Assembly (NCBI GenBank): GCA_947631005.1
Contig: CANRJR010000007.1
Coordinates: 1-64,000 of the forward strand
DNA from: an uncultured Clostridia bacterium
Lineage (GTDB): Bacteria > Bacillota > Clostridia > Christensenellales > Borkfalkiaceae
Direction of reading: 5' to 3'
DNA: 64,000 nt
The notes beneath the pieces were generated by a model. The model saw only the letters and a program-made list of their open reading frames with translations, was not told the origin of the DNA and did not search any database. The translations under genes and the position numbers were made by a program. Shown here piece after piece: positions 43,409-51,395 of the stretch (positions are counted from its first letter, which is position 1; every line of letters starts with the position of its first letter).

Positions 43409-43567
43409 ATGGCAAAATATATCTGCAACGTCTGCGGGTATGAGTACGACGAAGCGGCGGGCGACCCCGACAACGGGATCGCGCCCGGCACGAAGTGGGA
43501 GGATGTCCCCGACGACTTCACCTGCCCGCTCTGCGGCGTGGGGAAAGAGGACTTTTCCGCCGAATGA
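43409..43567 (+). CDS. Rubredoxin
   Basis: 52 residues, too short for ordinary ORF listing. It reads [20 protein letters not shown] and ends with [16 protein letters not shown]. The two CxxCG knuckles (C6, C9 and C39, C42) bind one iron. RBS AAAAGGAGG precedes ATG 43409. It is the electron donor for the flavodiiron protein encoded 59 nt upstream. Confidence 0.96.
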   Translation: MAKYICNVCGYEYDEAAGDPDNGIAPGTKWEDVPDDFTCPLCGVGKEDFSAE

Positions 43568-43572
43568 CAAAC

Positions 43573-43611
43573 AAAAAATCCGCCGAACGCACCCCGTTCG
43601 GCGGATTTTTT
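43573..43611. terminator. Intrinsic terminator after rubredoxin
   Basis: AAAAAATCCGCCGAACG-CACC-CCGTTCGGCGGATTTTTT. The stem is perfect and both flanks can serve as T tracts, so it also ends the converging XRE gene (stop at 43622). Confidence 0.92.
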
Positions 43612-43621
43612 ATGGCGTTTT

Positions 43622-43828
43622 TTATTCGATTTCCTTTCTGCCGAGCAGGTAATCGGCGGACACGCCGAAGTAGTCGCACAGGGCAATAATATAACTTGCC
43701 TTGGGCTCGTGCACCCCCCTTTCCCAAAAATTTATGGCTTTTTGACTTGTCCCGATCGCCTTTCCGAGCTGTGCTTGCGAAAGACCTTTTTCCGTACGCA
43801 ATTCTTTGATCCGTGAAGCGATTTCCAT
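43622..43828 (-). CDS. XRE-family transcriptional regulator facing a BspA-like gene
   Basis: 68 residues, essentially one helix-turn-helix domain: RIKELRTEKGLSQAQLGKAI, TSQKAINFWERG, then ASYIIALCDYFGVSADYLLGR. Such short Cro/CI-like proteins bind palindromes as dimers. It is transcribed away from the BspA-like lipoprotein gene. The 104-nt gap holds the lipoprotein promoter and CTTCTTA half-sites, so control of that neighbour and of itself is likely. A second, unrelated-looking XRE gene has the same arrangement at 51106. Confidence 0.88.
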   Translation of the reverse strand: MEIASRIKELRTEKGLSQAQLGKAIGTSQKAINFWERGVHEPKASYIIALCDYFGVSADYLLGRKEIE

Positions 43829-43839
43829 ACAACAATATT

Positions 43840-43890
43840 AGAAGAAATCTTCTTAAAAAGATTGACAAAGAACCAAACTTCTTATATAAT
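43840..43890 (+). promoter_or_regulatory. Promoter of the first BspA-like gene with candidate XRE sites
   Basis: TTGACA (43862-43867), 17-nt spacer, TATAAT (43885-43890). Upstream is AGAAGA-AA-TCTTCT (43840-43853), and the half-site CTTCTTA recurs inside the spacer just before the -10. A bound XRE protein would cover the promoter. Confidence 0.7.
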
Positions 43891-43932
43891 ATGTGGCAAC
43901 AACAGGGAACTCATGAAAAAGGGAGAAAAAAG

Positions 43933-46281
43933 ATGAAGCGGAAAATTTTCTTGCTGATGTTCGCGTTGATTGCCTGTTTGTGCCTTGCGCTGGGGCTCAC
44001 CGCGTGCGGCGGGACGGGCGGCGGCAACGGTGGTAACGGTGGCAACGGCGGCACGCAAGGCGGTAATGGCGGCAACGGCGGCACGCAAGGCGGTAATGGC
44101 GGCAACGGCGGCACGCAAGGCGGTAATGGCGGCGGCAAGTGCAAGGCAGGGCATACCTATACCGCAGAAAACAAATGCAGTGTTTGCGGCGCGGAATGGA
44201 AATACACCGAGGGGTTGGAGTTCAGGGAAAATTCCGACGGGGGATATAGTGTAGACGGGATTGGCACGGCGGGCGGCGATATCGTCATCCCTTACGGGCA
44301 CAACGGAAAATTCGTGACCTCGATTGGTGGGAATGCGTTCAAGGATTGCGAATCCCTTACGAGCGTGATTATTCCCGACAGCGTGGTCGAGATAGGGACG
44401 AATGCGTTCTCGAATACAGGATATTACAATGACGCGTCGAATTGGACGGGGGACGTGCTCTACATCGGGAAATATTTGATTCAAGCGAAAACTACGCTGT
44501 CGGGTGTTTATACCGTACCACAGGGAACAAAAGTGATTGCGGGTGGGGCGTTCAGAAATTGCACTTCTCTCACGAGCGTGACGATCGGGGGCGGCGTGAC
44601 CTCGATTGGGCAGGCGGTGTTCGATGGTTGCACCTCACTTGCCAGCGTGACAATTCCCGACGGCGTGACCTCAATTGGAGAGCAGGCGTTCTATGATTGC
44701 AGCTCTCTTACGAGCGTGACGATCCCCGACAGTGTGACCTCGATTGGGGGGCGTGCGTTCTCTAATACAGGATATTATAATGACACGTCGAATTGGACGG
44801 GGGACGTGCTCTACATCGGACAGTATTTGATTCGAGCGAAAACTACGCTGTCGGGTGTTTATACCGTACCACAGGGAACAAAAGTGATTGCGGGTTGGGC
44901 GTTCAGAACTTGCACTTCTCTCACGAGCGTGACAATTCCCGATAGCGTGACCTCGATTGGGGAGGATGCGTTCGAGTATTGCAGTTCTCTTACGAGCGTG
45001 ACGATTCCCGATAGCGTGACCTCGATTGGGGAGATGGCGTTCTATGAGTGCCGCTCTCTTACGAGCGTGACGATCCCCGACAGTGTGACCTCGATTGGGG
45101 GGCGTGCGTTCTATGAGTGCCGCTCTCTCACGAGCGTGACGATCCCCGACGGTGTGACCTCGATTGGGGTAGGTGCGTTCTATGATTGCACCAAGCTTAC
45201 GGGCGTGACGATCCCCGACGGTGTGACCACGATTGGGCGGAATGCGTTCGAGGGATGCACCTCACTTACGGGCGTGACGATCCCCGACGGTGTGACCACG
45301 ATTGGGCGTCATGCGTTCTGTAATTGCACTTCTCTTACGAGCATAACGATTCCCGACAGTGTGACCACGATTGGGCGGAATGCGTTCGAGGGATGCACCT
45401 CACTTACGAGCGTGACGATCCCAAACAGTGTGATCGAGATTGGACAGAGTGCGTTCTATGATTGCAAGGCTCTTGCGCGGGTGGATATTACCGACCTTGC
45501 GGCGTGGTGTAACATTGGTTTTGGAGACGATACTGCTAATCCGCTCTGTTATGCGCACCATTTGTATTTGAAAGGCGAAGAGGTGACCGCACTGACGATT
45601 CCCGACGGGATCACGGAAATTAAGCCGTTCACTTTCTGTGGCGGTGCGTTTACGAACGTGACGATCCCCGACGGTGTGACCTCGATTGGGGTAGGTGCGT
45701 TCTATGGTTGCACCTCGCTTACGAGCGTGACGATTCCAAACAGTGTGACCTCGATAAGGGGGAGTGCGTTCTATGATTGCACCTCGCTTACGAGCGTGAC
45801 GATTCCCGACAGTGTGACCTCGATCGGGAACAGTGCATTCTGTGATTGCACCAAGCTTACGGGCGTGACGATCGGGAACGGCGTGACCTCGATTGGGGAG
45901 AGGGCGTTTGGGTGGTGCACCTCTCTTACGAGCGTGACGATCCCCGATAGCGTGACCTCGATTGGGAACAGTGCATTCTATTATTGCATCAAACTTACGA
46001 GCGTGACGATTCCAAACAGTGTGACCTCGATTGGGGAGAGGGCGTTCTATAATTGCACCTCACTTACGAGCGTGACGATCGGGGGCGGCGTGACCTCGAT
46101 TGGGGCAGATGCGTTCGCTTGGTGTACCAAGCTTACGAAAATCGAGTTCCAAGGGACGGTCGCGCAGTGGCAAAAAATTCAAAAAGGTGATAGTTGGAAT
46201 TATAACACGGGCAATTATACCATTACTTGCACGGACGGCACGATCGACCAAAACGGGAATGTGACGATGTTTGACGCGTAA
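43933..46281 (+). CDS. BspA-like leucine-rich-repeat surface lipoprotein 1
   Basis: 782 residues. Lipoprotein signal peptide ending LTAC (Cys 24 region), a Gly/Asn linker made of a 30-bp DNA repeat, a short CxxC segment (HTYTAENKCSVCGAEW), then about 25 LRR_5-type repeats. The repeat is typically CTSLTSVTIPDSVTSIGxxA-F, about 23 residues, 69 bp. A 180-bp block (about 44402-44580) is duplicated almost exactly at 44756-44935. The C-terminus (FQGTVAQWQKI... GNVTMFDA) is a normal end for this family. BspA-like proteins mediate adhesion. ATG 43933 is set by the signal peptide and GGGAG. It lies divergent from an XRE regulator. Confidence 0.9.
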   Translation: MKRKIFLLMFALIACLCLALGLTACGGTGGGNGGNGGNGGTQGGNGGNGGTQGGNGGNGGTQGGNGGGKCKAGHTYTAENKCSVCGAEWKYTEGLEFRENSDGGYSVDGIGTAGGDIVIPYGHNGKFVTSIGGNAFKDCESLTSVIIPDSVVEIGTNAFSNTGYYNDASNWTGDVLYIGKYLIQAKTTLSGVYTVPQGTKVIAGGAFRNCTSLTSVTIGGGVTSIGQAVFDGCTSLASVTIPDGVTSIGEQAFYDCSSLTSVTIPDSVTSIGGRAFSNTGYYNDTSNWTGDVLYIGQYLIRAKTTLSGVYTVPQGTKVIAGWAFRTCTSLTSVTIPDSVTSIGEDAFEYCSSLTSVTIPDSVTSIGEMAFYECRSLTSVTIPDSVTSIGGRAFYECRSLTSVTIPDGVTSIGVGAFYDCTKLTGVTIPDGVTTIGRNAFEGCTSLTGVTIPDGVTTIGRHAFCNCTSLTSITIPDSVTTIGRNAFEGCTSLTSVTIPNSVIEIGQSAFYDCKALARVDITDLAAWCNIGFGDDTANPLCYAHHLYLKGEEVTALTIPDGITEIKPFTFCGGAFTNVTIPDGVTSIGVGAFYGCTSLTSVTIPNSVTSIRGSAFYDCTSLTSVTIPDSVTSIGNSAFCDCTKLTGVTIGNGVTSIGERAFGWCTSLTSVTIPDSVTSIGNSAFYYCIKLTSVTIPNSVTSIGERAFYNCTSLTSVTIGGGVTSIGADAFAWCTKLTKIEFQGTVAQWQKIQKGDSWNYNTGNYTITCTDGTIDQNGNVTMFDA
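44041..44130 (+). repeat. Three tandem 30-bp repeats encoding a Gly/Asn linker
   Basis: The 30-mer starting GGCAACGGCGGCACGCAAGG is repeated three times exactly (44041, 44071, 44101). It encodes GNGGTQGGNG. The second lipoprotein has a shorter version near 51480-51530. Copy number should vary between strains. Confidence 0.9.
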
Positions 46282-46350
46282 TTTCGCCGCAGAACACAAT
46301 TTTGCGCGCCCGCGTCTCCCCGACGCGGGCGCGCGCCTTATAAGACTGCA

Positions 46351-46678
46351 TAAGACTGCGGGAGATTCTTCGCTTCGCTCTGAATGACATATTGGGAACG
46401 CCCGCTCGCTTCTAATGTGTCATGTTGAGCGGAGGCGAGTGTAACGAGCCGAAGTCGAAACATCTCCCTTATTTTTAAGGGCAATAAGACTGCGGGAGAT
46501 TCTTCGCTTCGCTCTAAATGACATATTGGGAATGCCTGTTCGCTTCTAATATGTCATGTTGCCCCGCCCGCAGTTTCTGATACGTTCCAAGGGCGGCACG
46601 AGCGGGCAACGCCCGCGAAGTAGCCAAAAACCCGCGCCGAGCAGGCGCGGGTTTTCGTGTCGAAACATCTCCCTTATT
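46351..46678. repeat. Cluster of repeat families B and C
   Basis: Alternating GGGAGATTCTTCGCTTCGC, TGTCATGTTGAGCGGAGGCG and CGAAACATCTCCCTTATT words, with an inserted CCCGCCCGCAGTTTCTGATA segment and hairpin CCCGCGCC/GGCGCGGG (46627-46655). No gene is seen in 46282-46714. Confidence 0.75.
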
Positions 46679-46714
46679 GTACAACTTCCGCGGGCTTTGC
46701 CCGTTGCGAATTGG

Positions 46715-47353
46715 TTATTTCGTGCCGAAGAGGCGGTCGCCCGCGTCGCCGAGCCCGGGGAGAATATACCCCTGCGCGTTGAGACAACGGTCGAGCGTGG
46801 AGATATAGACGGAGACGTCGGGATGGGCTTGGGCGACCCGTTCCACGCCCTCGGGCGCGCCGATGATCGCCATAAAGATGATCTTCTTCGCGCCGTGCTG
46901 TTTGAGCGCGGCGATCGCGTCGCACGCAGACCCGCCCGTCGCCAGCATGGGATCGAGCAAAAACACCGTCTTTTCGCCGATGTCGGGGGGCAGTTTGCAG
47001 TAATATTCGCGGGGTTCGAGGGTGGCTTCGTCGCGATACATGCCGATGTGTCCGACCGCCGCCGTCGGGAATACGCGGTGCACGCCGCTCACCATGCCCA
47101 GCCCCGCCCGCAGGATGGGGACGATGACAACGCTCTCCGACTTCACCCGCAAACAGGTGGTGCGTTCGAGAGGGGTCTCCACCTCGACGGGGACGAGTTC
47201 CACCCCGCGCATGCTCTCGTACGTCATGACCATGGCGATCTCCTCAACGAGTTCGCGGAACTGCTTCGCGCCCGTGGTCTTGTCGCGCAAGATGGAGATC
47301 TTGTGCTTGATGAGCGGATGATCGAATACGAATACGTTCGGTTGCATTGTCAT
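46715..47353 (-). CDS. upp: Uracil phosphoribosyltransferase
   Basis: 212 residues. It salvages uracil to UMP using PRPP. Segments: [49 protein letters not shown], the PRPP loop [12 protein letters not shown] and the C-terminal [21 protein letters not shown] precedes the ATG. It lies 58 nt after ysxC on the same strand and may be co-transcribed with lon-ysxC. Confidence 0.95.
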   Translation of the reverse strand: MTMQPNVFVFDHPLIKHKISILRDKTTGAKQFRELVEEIAMVMTYESMRGVELVPVEVETPLERTTCLRVKSESVVIVPILRAGLGMVSGVHRVFPTAAVGHIGMYRDEATLEPREYYCKLPPDIGEKTVFLLDPMLATGGSACDAIAALKQHGAKKIIFMAIIGAPEGVERVAQAHPDVSVYISTLDRCLNAQGYILPGLGDAGDRLFGTK

Positions 47354-47411
47354 TGGCTTTCTCCCATATGCGGCGTTGCGCCGATTATTTTTCGAGAATC
47401 CTTTGCGCGGC

Positions 47412-47990
47412 TCACTTTGCGATGATCTGCGCGATCTTTTTCATGAGATCGTCCTTGCCCTGCCCCGTCAGCCCCGATACGGCGACGACGTTCCCGATCC
47501 CGAGCGAAAACCCGCGCGCCACCGTCGCGAGCCGCTCCTTTTGCTTCATGCGCGAAAGTTTGTCGCATTTCGTGGCGACGACCGTAAACGGCAAAATATG
47601 GTAATTCAAAAAGGAGACCATCTGCAAGTCGTCCTCCGACGGGTCGCGCCGCATGTCGGTGAGCAGGAAAACGTGGCAAATTTCCTCCTTGCGCGCGAAG
47701 AAGTCGTCGAGCGTCTTTGCCCACTTCGCCTTTTCCTCTTTGGAGACGGCGGCGTAGCCGTACCCGGGGAGATCGGCGAGCAGGAACGAACCGAAGTCGA
47801 AATAGTTCACGAGCCGCGTCCGCCCGGGCGCGGCACTCGTCTTGGCGAGATTCTTTTGCCCCGCAAGCATGTTGATGAGCGTGCTCTTGCCCGCGTTGGA
47901 CTTGCCGCAAACCGCGATCATCGGCTTTTCGGGGCGCAGAAATTGTCCCGCGGCGGCAGCCGAGGTGATAAATTTCGCGTCAGCCGCCAT
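47412..47990 (-). CDS. ysxC: Ribosome biogenesis GTPase YsxC/EngB
   Basis: 192 residues. GTPase needed for large-subunit assembly. G1 is [11 protein letters not shown]2/G3 are GRTRLVNYF and [11 protein letters not shown]4 is TKCDKL and G5 is [22 protein letters not shown] is a typical entry. It overlaps the 3' end of lon by 11 nt, as in Bacillus gene order. Confidence 0.95.
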   Translation of the reverse strand: MAADAKFITSAAAAGQFLRPEKPMIAVCGKSNAGKSTLINMLAGQKNLAKTSAAPGRTRLVNYFDFGSFLLADLPGYGYAAVSKEEKAKWAKTLDDFFARKEEICHVFLLTDMRRDPSEDDLQMVSFLNYHILPFTVVATKCDKLSRMKQKERLATVARGFSLGIGNVVAVSGLTGQGKDDLMKKIAQIIAK

Positions 47991-50304
47991 TTCGCCCTCC
48001 GACGGCGGTCTCGAACACTTGGTCGACCTCGCTCACGCAGATGAAGTTGAGCTTCTTTCTGATCTCCGCGGGGATCTCCTCGACGTCTTTGCGGTTCTCC
48101 TCGGGAATGATGACGTCGCGGATGCCGATGCGGTTCGCCGCGAGTGCCTTCTCTTTGAGCCCGCCGATGGGCAAGACCTTGCCGCGCAGGGTGATCTCGC
48201 CCGTCATGGCGACGTCCCGCCGTACGGGCTGTCCCGTAAACGCCGAGAGGATCGCCGTCGCCATCGTAATCCCCGCCGACGGACCGTCTTTGGGGGTCGC
48301 CCCCTCGGGGATATGGATATGGATATCTTTCTTTTCGAAGTCCTCGGCGTCGATGCCGTACTTTTCGGCGTGCGCGCGGATGTAGCTGATCGCCGCCCGC
48401 GCCGACTCTTTCATCACGTCGCCCAGCTTGCCCGTGAGCAAAACGTCGCCCTTGCCCTCCATGGCGGACACTTCGATGGTGAGCGTTGCGCCGCCGACCG
48501 CCGTCCATGCGAGCCCTGTCGCCGCGCCCACCTCGTCTTTTTCGAGCATTTCGCCGTCGTGCAGGAAGCGTTTCGCCCCGAGGAATTTTTCGAGATTGTT
48601 CTTATTGACCGCGATAGACTGTTCCCGCCCTTTGGCGATGCGCACCGCCGCTTTGCGGCAGACGCTTCCGATGGTGCGTTCGAGCGAGCGGACGCCCGCT
48701 TCCATCGTGTAGCCCTCGATCATCGCGAAGATCGCGCCGTCGGTGAAGCGCAAATTGTCCGCCGTGAGCCCGTTCTCCCGCAATTTTTTGGGGACGAGAT
48801 AGCGTTTTGCGATCTCGAGCTTCTCCTGCGGCGTATAGCCCGAGAGTTCGATGATCTCCATACGGTCGCGCAGGGGCGCGGGAATGGTGTCGAGGGTGTT
48901 CGCCGTGGCGATGAACATGACCTTGGAGAGGTCGTACTCGACTTCGAGATAGCGATCGCGGAAGGTGTTGTTTTGTTCGGGGTCGAGCACTTCGAGCAGC
49001 GCGCTCGACGGGTCGCCCCGCAGGTCCGCCGAGATCTTGTCCACCTCGTCGAGCAAAAAGACGGGGTTGACCGAGCCCGCGTTTTTCATTTCGAATACGA
49101 TGCGCCCCGGCATCGCGCCGATGTAGGTGCGTCTGTGCCCGCGGATCTCCGCTTCGTCTTTCACGCCGCCGAGGCTCATGCGGACGAATTTCCTGCCGAG
49201 CGCGCGGGCGATGGACTTTGCGATGCTCGTCTTGCCGACCCCGGGAGGACCGACGAGACAGAGGATGGGGGCTTTGAGTTCGCCCGTGAGTTTGAGCACG
49301 GCGAGATACTCCATGACCCGCTCTTTGATCTGTTCGAGCCCGTAATGATCCTCGGCGAGCATGCGTTCCACGTCGTCGAGGGAGGCGGTGTCCTCGGTCT
49401 CCTCGCTCCAAGGAAGATCGGCGATCCAGTCGGCGTAGTTGCGCAGGACGGTCGCTTCGGGGGAGGAGGCGGGCATGCGTTCGAGACGGAAGAGCTCCGC
49501 CGAGACCTTTTCCCAAACCGCCTCGGGCAGACCCTTTTTCTTGATTTTTTCGCGCAGTTCGTCGATCTCCTTGTCCTCGTCGCCGAGCTCGGCATGGATG
49601 GCTTTGAGCTGTTCGCGGAGGAAATATTCCTTTTGCGCCTTGTCGATGCTGTTGCGCACGTCCTGCGCGATCTTGCGCTCTAATTGCAGGATGTTGAGTT
49701 CCTGCTCGGCGAACGTCTCAAAGAGACGAAGACGGGACAAAAGGACGTTCTCTTCGAGAAGTTTCTGCTTGTCCTCGTCTTTGAGGCGCAGATAATGCGC
49801 CCCGATGTCGATATATGCGTCGATATCGGCGACGCCCGTAAGTGCCGCACCCACGTCTTTGGAGATCTTCCCGTCCCCCGCAACGACCTCCTGCATCAGA
49901 GATTTTACGGTGCGGAAATGCGCCTCTTCAAGCATACTGCCCTCGGAGACGGTGGGGACGCTGTCGGTGACGGCGTAGATATAGCCGCTCTCCACGCGAA
50001 ATTCGCGCGCACAGGCGCGGTAGAGTGCCTCGACGACGATGCGCATACGGTCGGCGGGAAGCCGCGTTTTTTGACGGATGACGGCGACCGTCCCCACGGC
50101 ACAGAGGTCCTCGGGGGCGGGGAATTCCTTTTCGGACGTTTTCTGCCGCGTGATAAACACGAAAGAATCGTTCATGCCCGCCCGCTCGACGGCGGCAAGC
50201 GAGATCCCCCGCCCGACGTCGAATGCGACCGTCGTATGCGGAAAGATCACCTGCGTGCGCATGGGGATGACGGATAAGATTTTGGTATAGATCTCGTTGT
50301 CCAT
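47980..50304 (-). CDS. lon: ATP-dependent protease Lon
   Basis: 774 residues. It degrades damaged and regulatory proteins. N-terminal substrate domain (about 1-200), coiled region (200-260), AAA+ module with Walker A GPPGVGKT (352-359) and Walker B FLLDEVDK. The protease domain carries the catalytic Ser in KDGPSAGITMATA and its Lys in LRGKVLPIGGLKEKALAA. Start at 50304 follows AGAGGTATTTCGT, and a longer frame would include the promoter. No CIRCE or CtsR-like repeat is evident at the promoter. Confidence 0.96.
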   Translation of the reverse strand: MDNEIYTKILSVIPMRTQVIFPHTTVAFDVGRGISLAAVERAGMNDSFVFITRQKTSEKEFPAPEDLCAVGTVAVIRQKTRLPADRMRIVVEALYRACAREFRVESGYIYAVTDSVPTVSEGSMLEEAHFRTVKSLMQEVVAGDGKISKDVGAALTGVADIDAYIDIGAHYLRLKDEDKQKLLEENVLLSRLRLFETFAEQELNILQLERKIAQDVRNSIDKAQKEYFLREQLKAIHAELGDEDKEIDELREKIKKKGLPEAVWEKVSAELFRLERMPASSPEATVLRNYADWIADLPWSEETEDTASLDDVERMLAEDHYGLEQIKERVMEYLAVLKLTGELKAPILCLVGPPGVGKTSIAKSIARALGRKFVRMSLGGVKDEAEIRGHRRTYIGAMPGRIVFEMKNAGSVNPVFLLDEVDKISADLRGDPSSALLEVLDPEQNNTFRDRYLEVEYDLSKVMFIATANTLDTIPAPLRDRMEIIELSGYTPQEKLEIAKRYLVPKKLRENGLTADNLRFTDGAIFAMIEGYTMEAGVRSLERTIGSVCRKAAVRIAKGREQSIAVNKNNLEKFLGAKRFLHDGEMLEKDEVGAATGLAWTAVGGATLTIEVSAMEGKGDVLLTGKLGDVMKESARAAISYIRAHAEKYGIDAEDFEKKDIHIHIPEGATPKDGPSAGITMATAILSAFTGQPVRRDVAMTGEITLRGKVLPIGGLKEKALAANRIGIRDVIIPEENRKDVEEIPAEIRKKLNFICVSEVDQVFETAVGGRNGG

Positions 50305-50323
50305 ACGAAATACCTCTTTGACT

Positions 50324-50352
50324 ATTATATCACACCTTTGCGCATATTTCAA
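50324..50352 (-). promoter_or_regulatory. Promoter of lon-ysxC
   Basis: On the minus strand TTGAAA (50347-50352), 17-nt spacer, TATAAT (50324-50329). Confidence 0.8.
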
Positions 50353-50398
50353 ACATTTTTACGGAAAATCGAAAATTGCCGCCTGTTCACGCTTAATA

Positions 50399-51085
50399 GT
50401 CATTTCGAACCATTTTCAATTATGTCATTCAGGGCGGAGAGGCGTTCCAATTATGTCATTTCGAACCATTTTCAATATGTCATTCAGGGCGAAGCGGCGT
50501 TCCAATTATGTCATTTCGAGTGAAGCGGCATTCCCAATTATGTCATTTCGACCAAACGAACGCAGTGAGTGCGTGGAGAAATCTCCCGCAGTCTTATTGC
50601 CCTTAAAAATAAGGGAGATGTTTCGACTACGGCTCGTTTTACTCGCCTCCGCTCAACATGACAAATTAGAAGCGAACAGGCATTCTAATTGTCATTTCGC
50701 CCCGCCCGCGGCTTCTGTTTGTAGACCAAGGGCGGTACGAGCCCGTAGGGCGCAGTCCCAAACCGTCGTTTCCAATATGTCATTTCGAGTGAAGTGACAT
50801 TCCCAATTATGTCATTTCGACCAAACGAACGCAGTGAGTGCGTGGAGAAATCTCCCGCAGTCTTACGTTGTCATTTCGAGTGAAGCGGGCGAAGCCCGCG
50901 GAATCGAGAAATCTCCCTTATTATTTCATAAGCATAGTCAACGACCGAGGGGATTTCTCAACTGCGGCTACGCCTCCGTTCGAAATGACATCGGAATAAA
51001 AACGATAAAAATAAGGGAGATGTTTCGACACAAAAACCCGCGCCGAGCAGGCGCGGGTTTTTGGCTTAACATGATGACATATTAG
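50399..51085. repeat. Largest cluster of repeat families B and C
   Basis: Many partial and full copies: short units (GTCATTTCGAACCATTTTCA repeated, GTCATTCAGGGCG...), longer ones with AAATCTCCCGCAGTCTTA, a family C segment (about 50698-50760) and the hairpin CCCGCGCC/GGCGCGGG (51034-51062). The peptide-like ORFs here are repeat translations. No gene is seen between lon and the XRE gene. Confidence 0.8.
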
Positions 51086-51105
51086 AAAGCAAACGGGCGG
51101 GGCAT

Positions 51106-51309
51106 TTATTCTAACAATTCTTCCATGGAAACGTCGTACAGCTTGGCGAGCTTGATAAAATTCTGCAACGTCGGCACGGTCAGCCCGCGCTCGTAAGCGT
51201 GGTAGGATTGATAGGCGATCCCCAACGTTTCGGCGACTTGTTTTAATGTATAACCGTATTGATTTCGCAGTTGTTTTAAGTTTTGCGGCAATCGGTATAA
51301 TTCTTTCAT
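51106..51309 (-). CDS. XRE-family regulator facing the second BspA-like gene
   Basis: 67 residues: LKQLRNQYGYTLKQVAETLG, IAYQSYHAYERG, then LQNFIKLAKLYDVSMEELLE, a single helix-turn-helix domain. Start at 51309 is preceded by GAGGAAAA. A longer frame reaches into the operators and is rejected. It diverges from the lipoprotein gene at 51396. Two perfect palindromes in the gap are the probable binding sites. Confidence 0.88.
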   Translation of the reverse strand: MKELYRLPQNLKQLRNQYGYTLKQVAETLGIAYQSYHAYERGLTVPTLQNFIKLAKLYDVSMEELLE

Positions 51310-51325
51310 TTTTTCCTCAAAACAC

Positions 51326-51381
51326 TTGACATTATACAGTTTCAAACTGTATAATAAAGAAAATTCAGTTATTAACTGAAT
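51326..51381 (+). promoter_or_regulatory. Promoter of the second BspA-like gene with two perfect operators
   Basis: TTGACA (51326-51331), 18-nt spacer, TATAAT (51350-51355). Operator 1, TTATACAGTTT-C-AAACTGTATAA split at its centre (51332-51354), has 11-bp perfect arms and fills the spacer and -10. Operator 2 is ATTCAGTTA-T-TAACTGAAT (51363-51381), 9-bp arms, over the start of transcription. Both share CAGTT/AACTG half-sites, as expected for one dimeric XRE repressor. Confidence 0.85.
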
Positions 51382-51395
51382 CAAGGGAGAAAAAC

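Noticed and set aside
44041-46140. Regular tandem repeats that could suggest a CRISPR array
   Set aside because: Repeats are in frame, about 69 bp with no unique spacers, and encode LRR_5 protein repeats. No cas gene is present.
47842-49683. 613-codon open frame antisense to lon
   Set aside because: Lon motifs on the minus strand are complete. The plus-strand frame has no RBS or recognisable fold.
50297-50797. Peptides rich in SERSEE/SFRAKRR-like words between lon and the XRE gene
   Set aside because: Translations of dispersed intergenic repeats. The same words appear at five other places in several frames.
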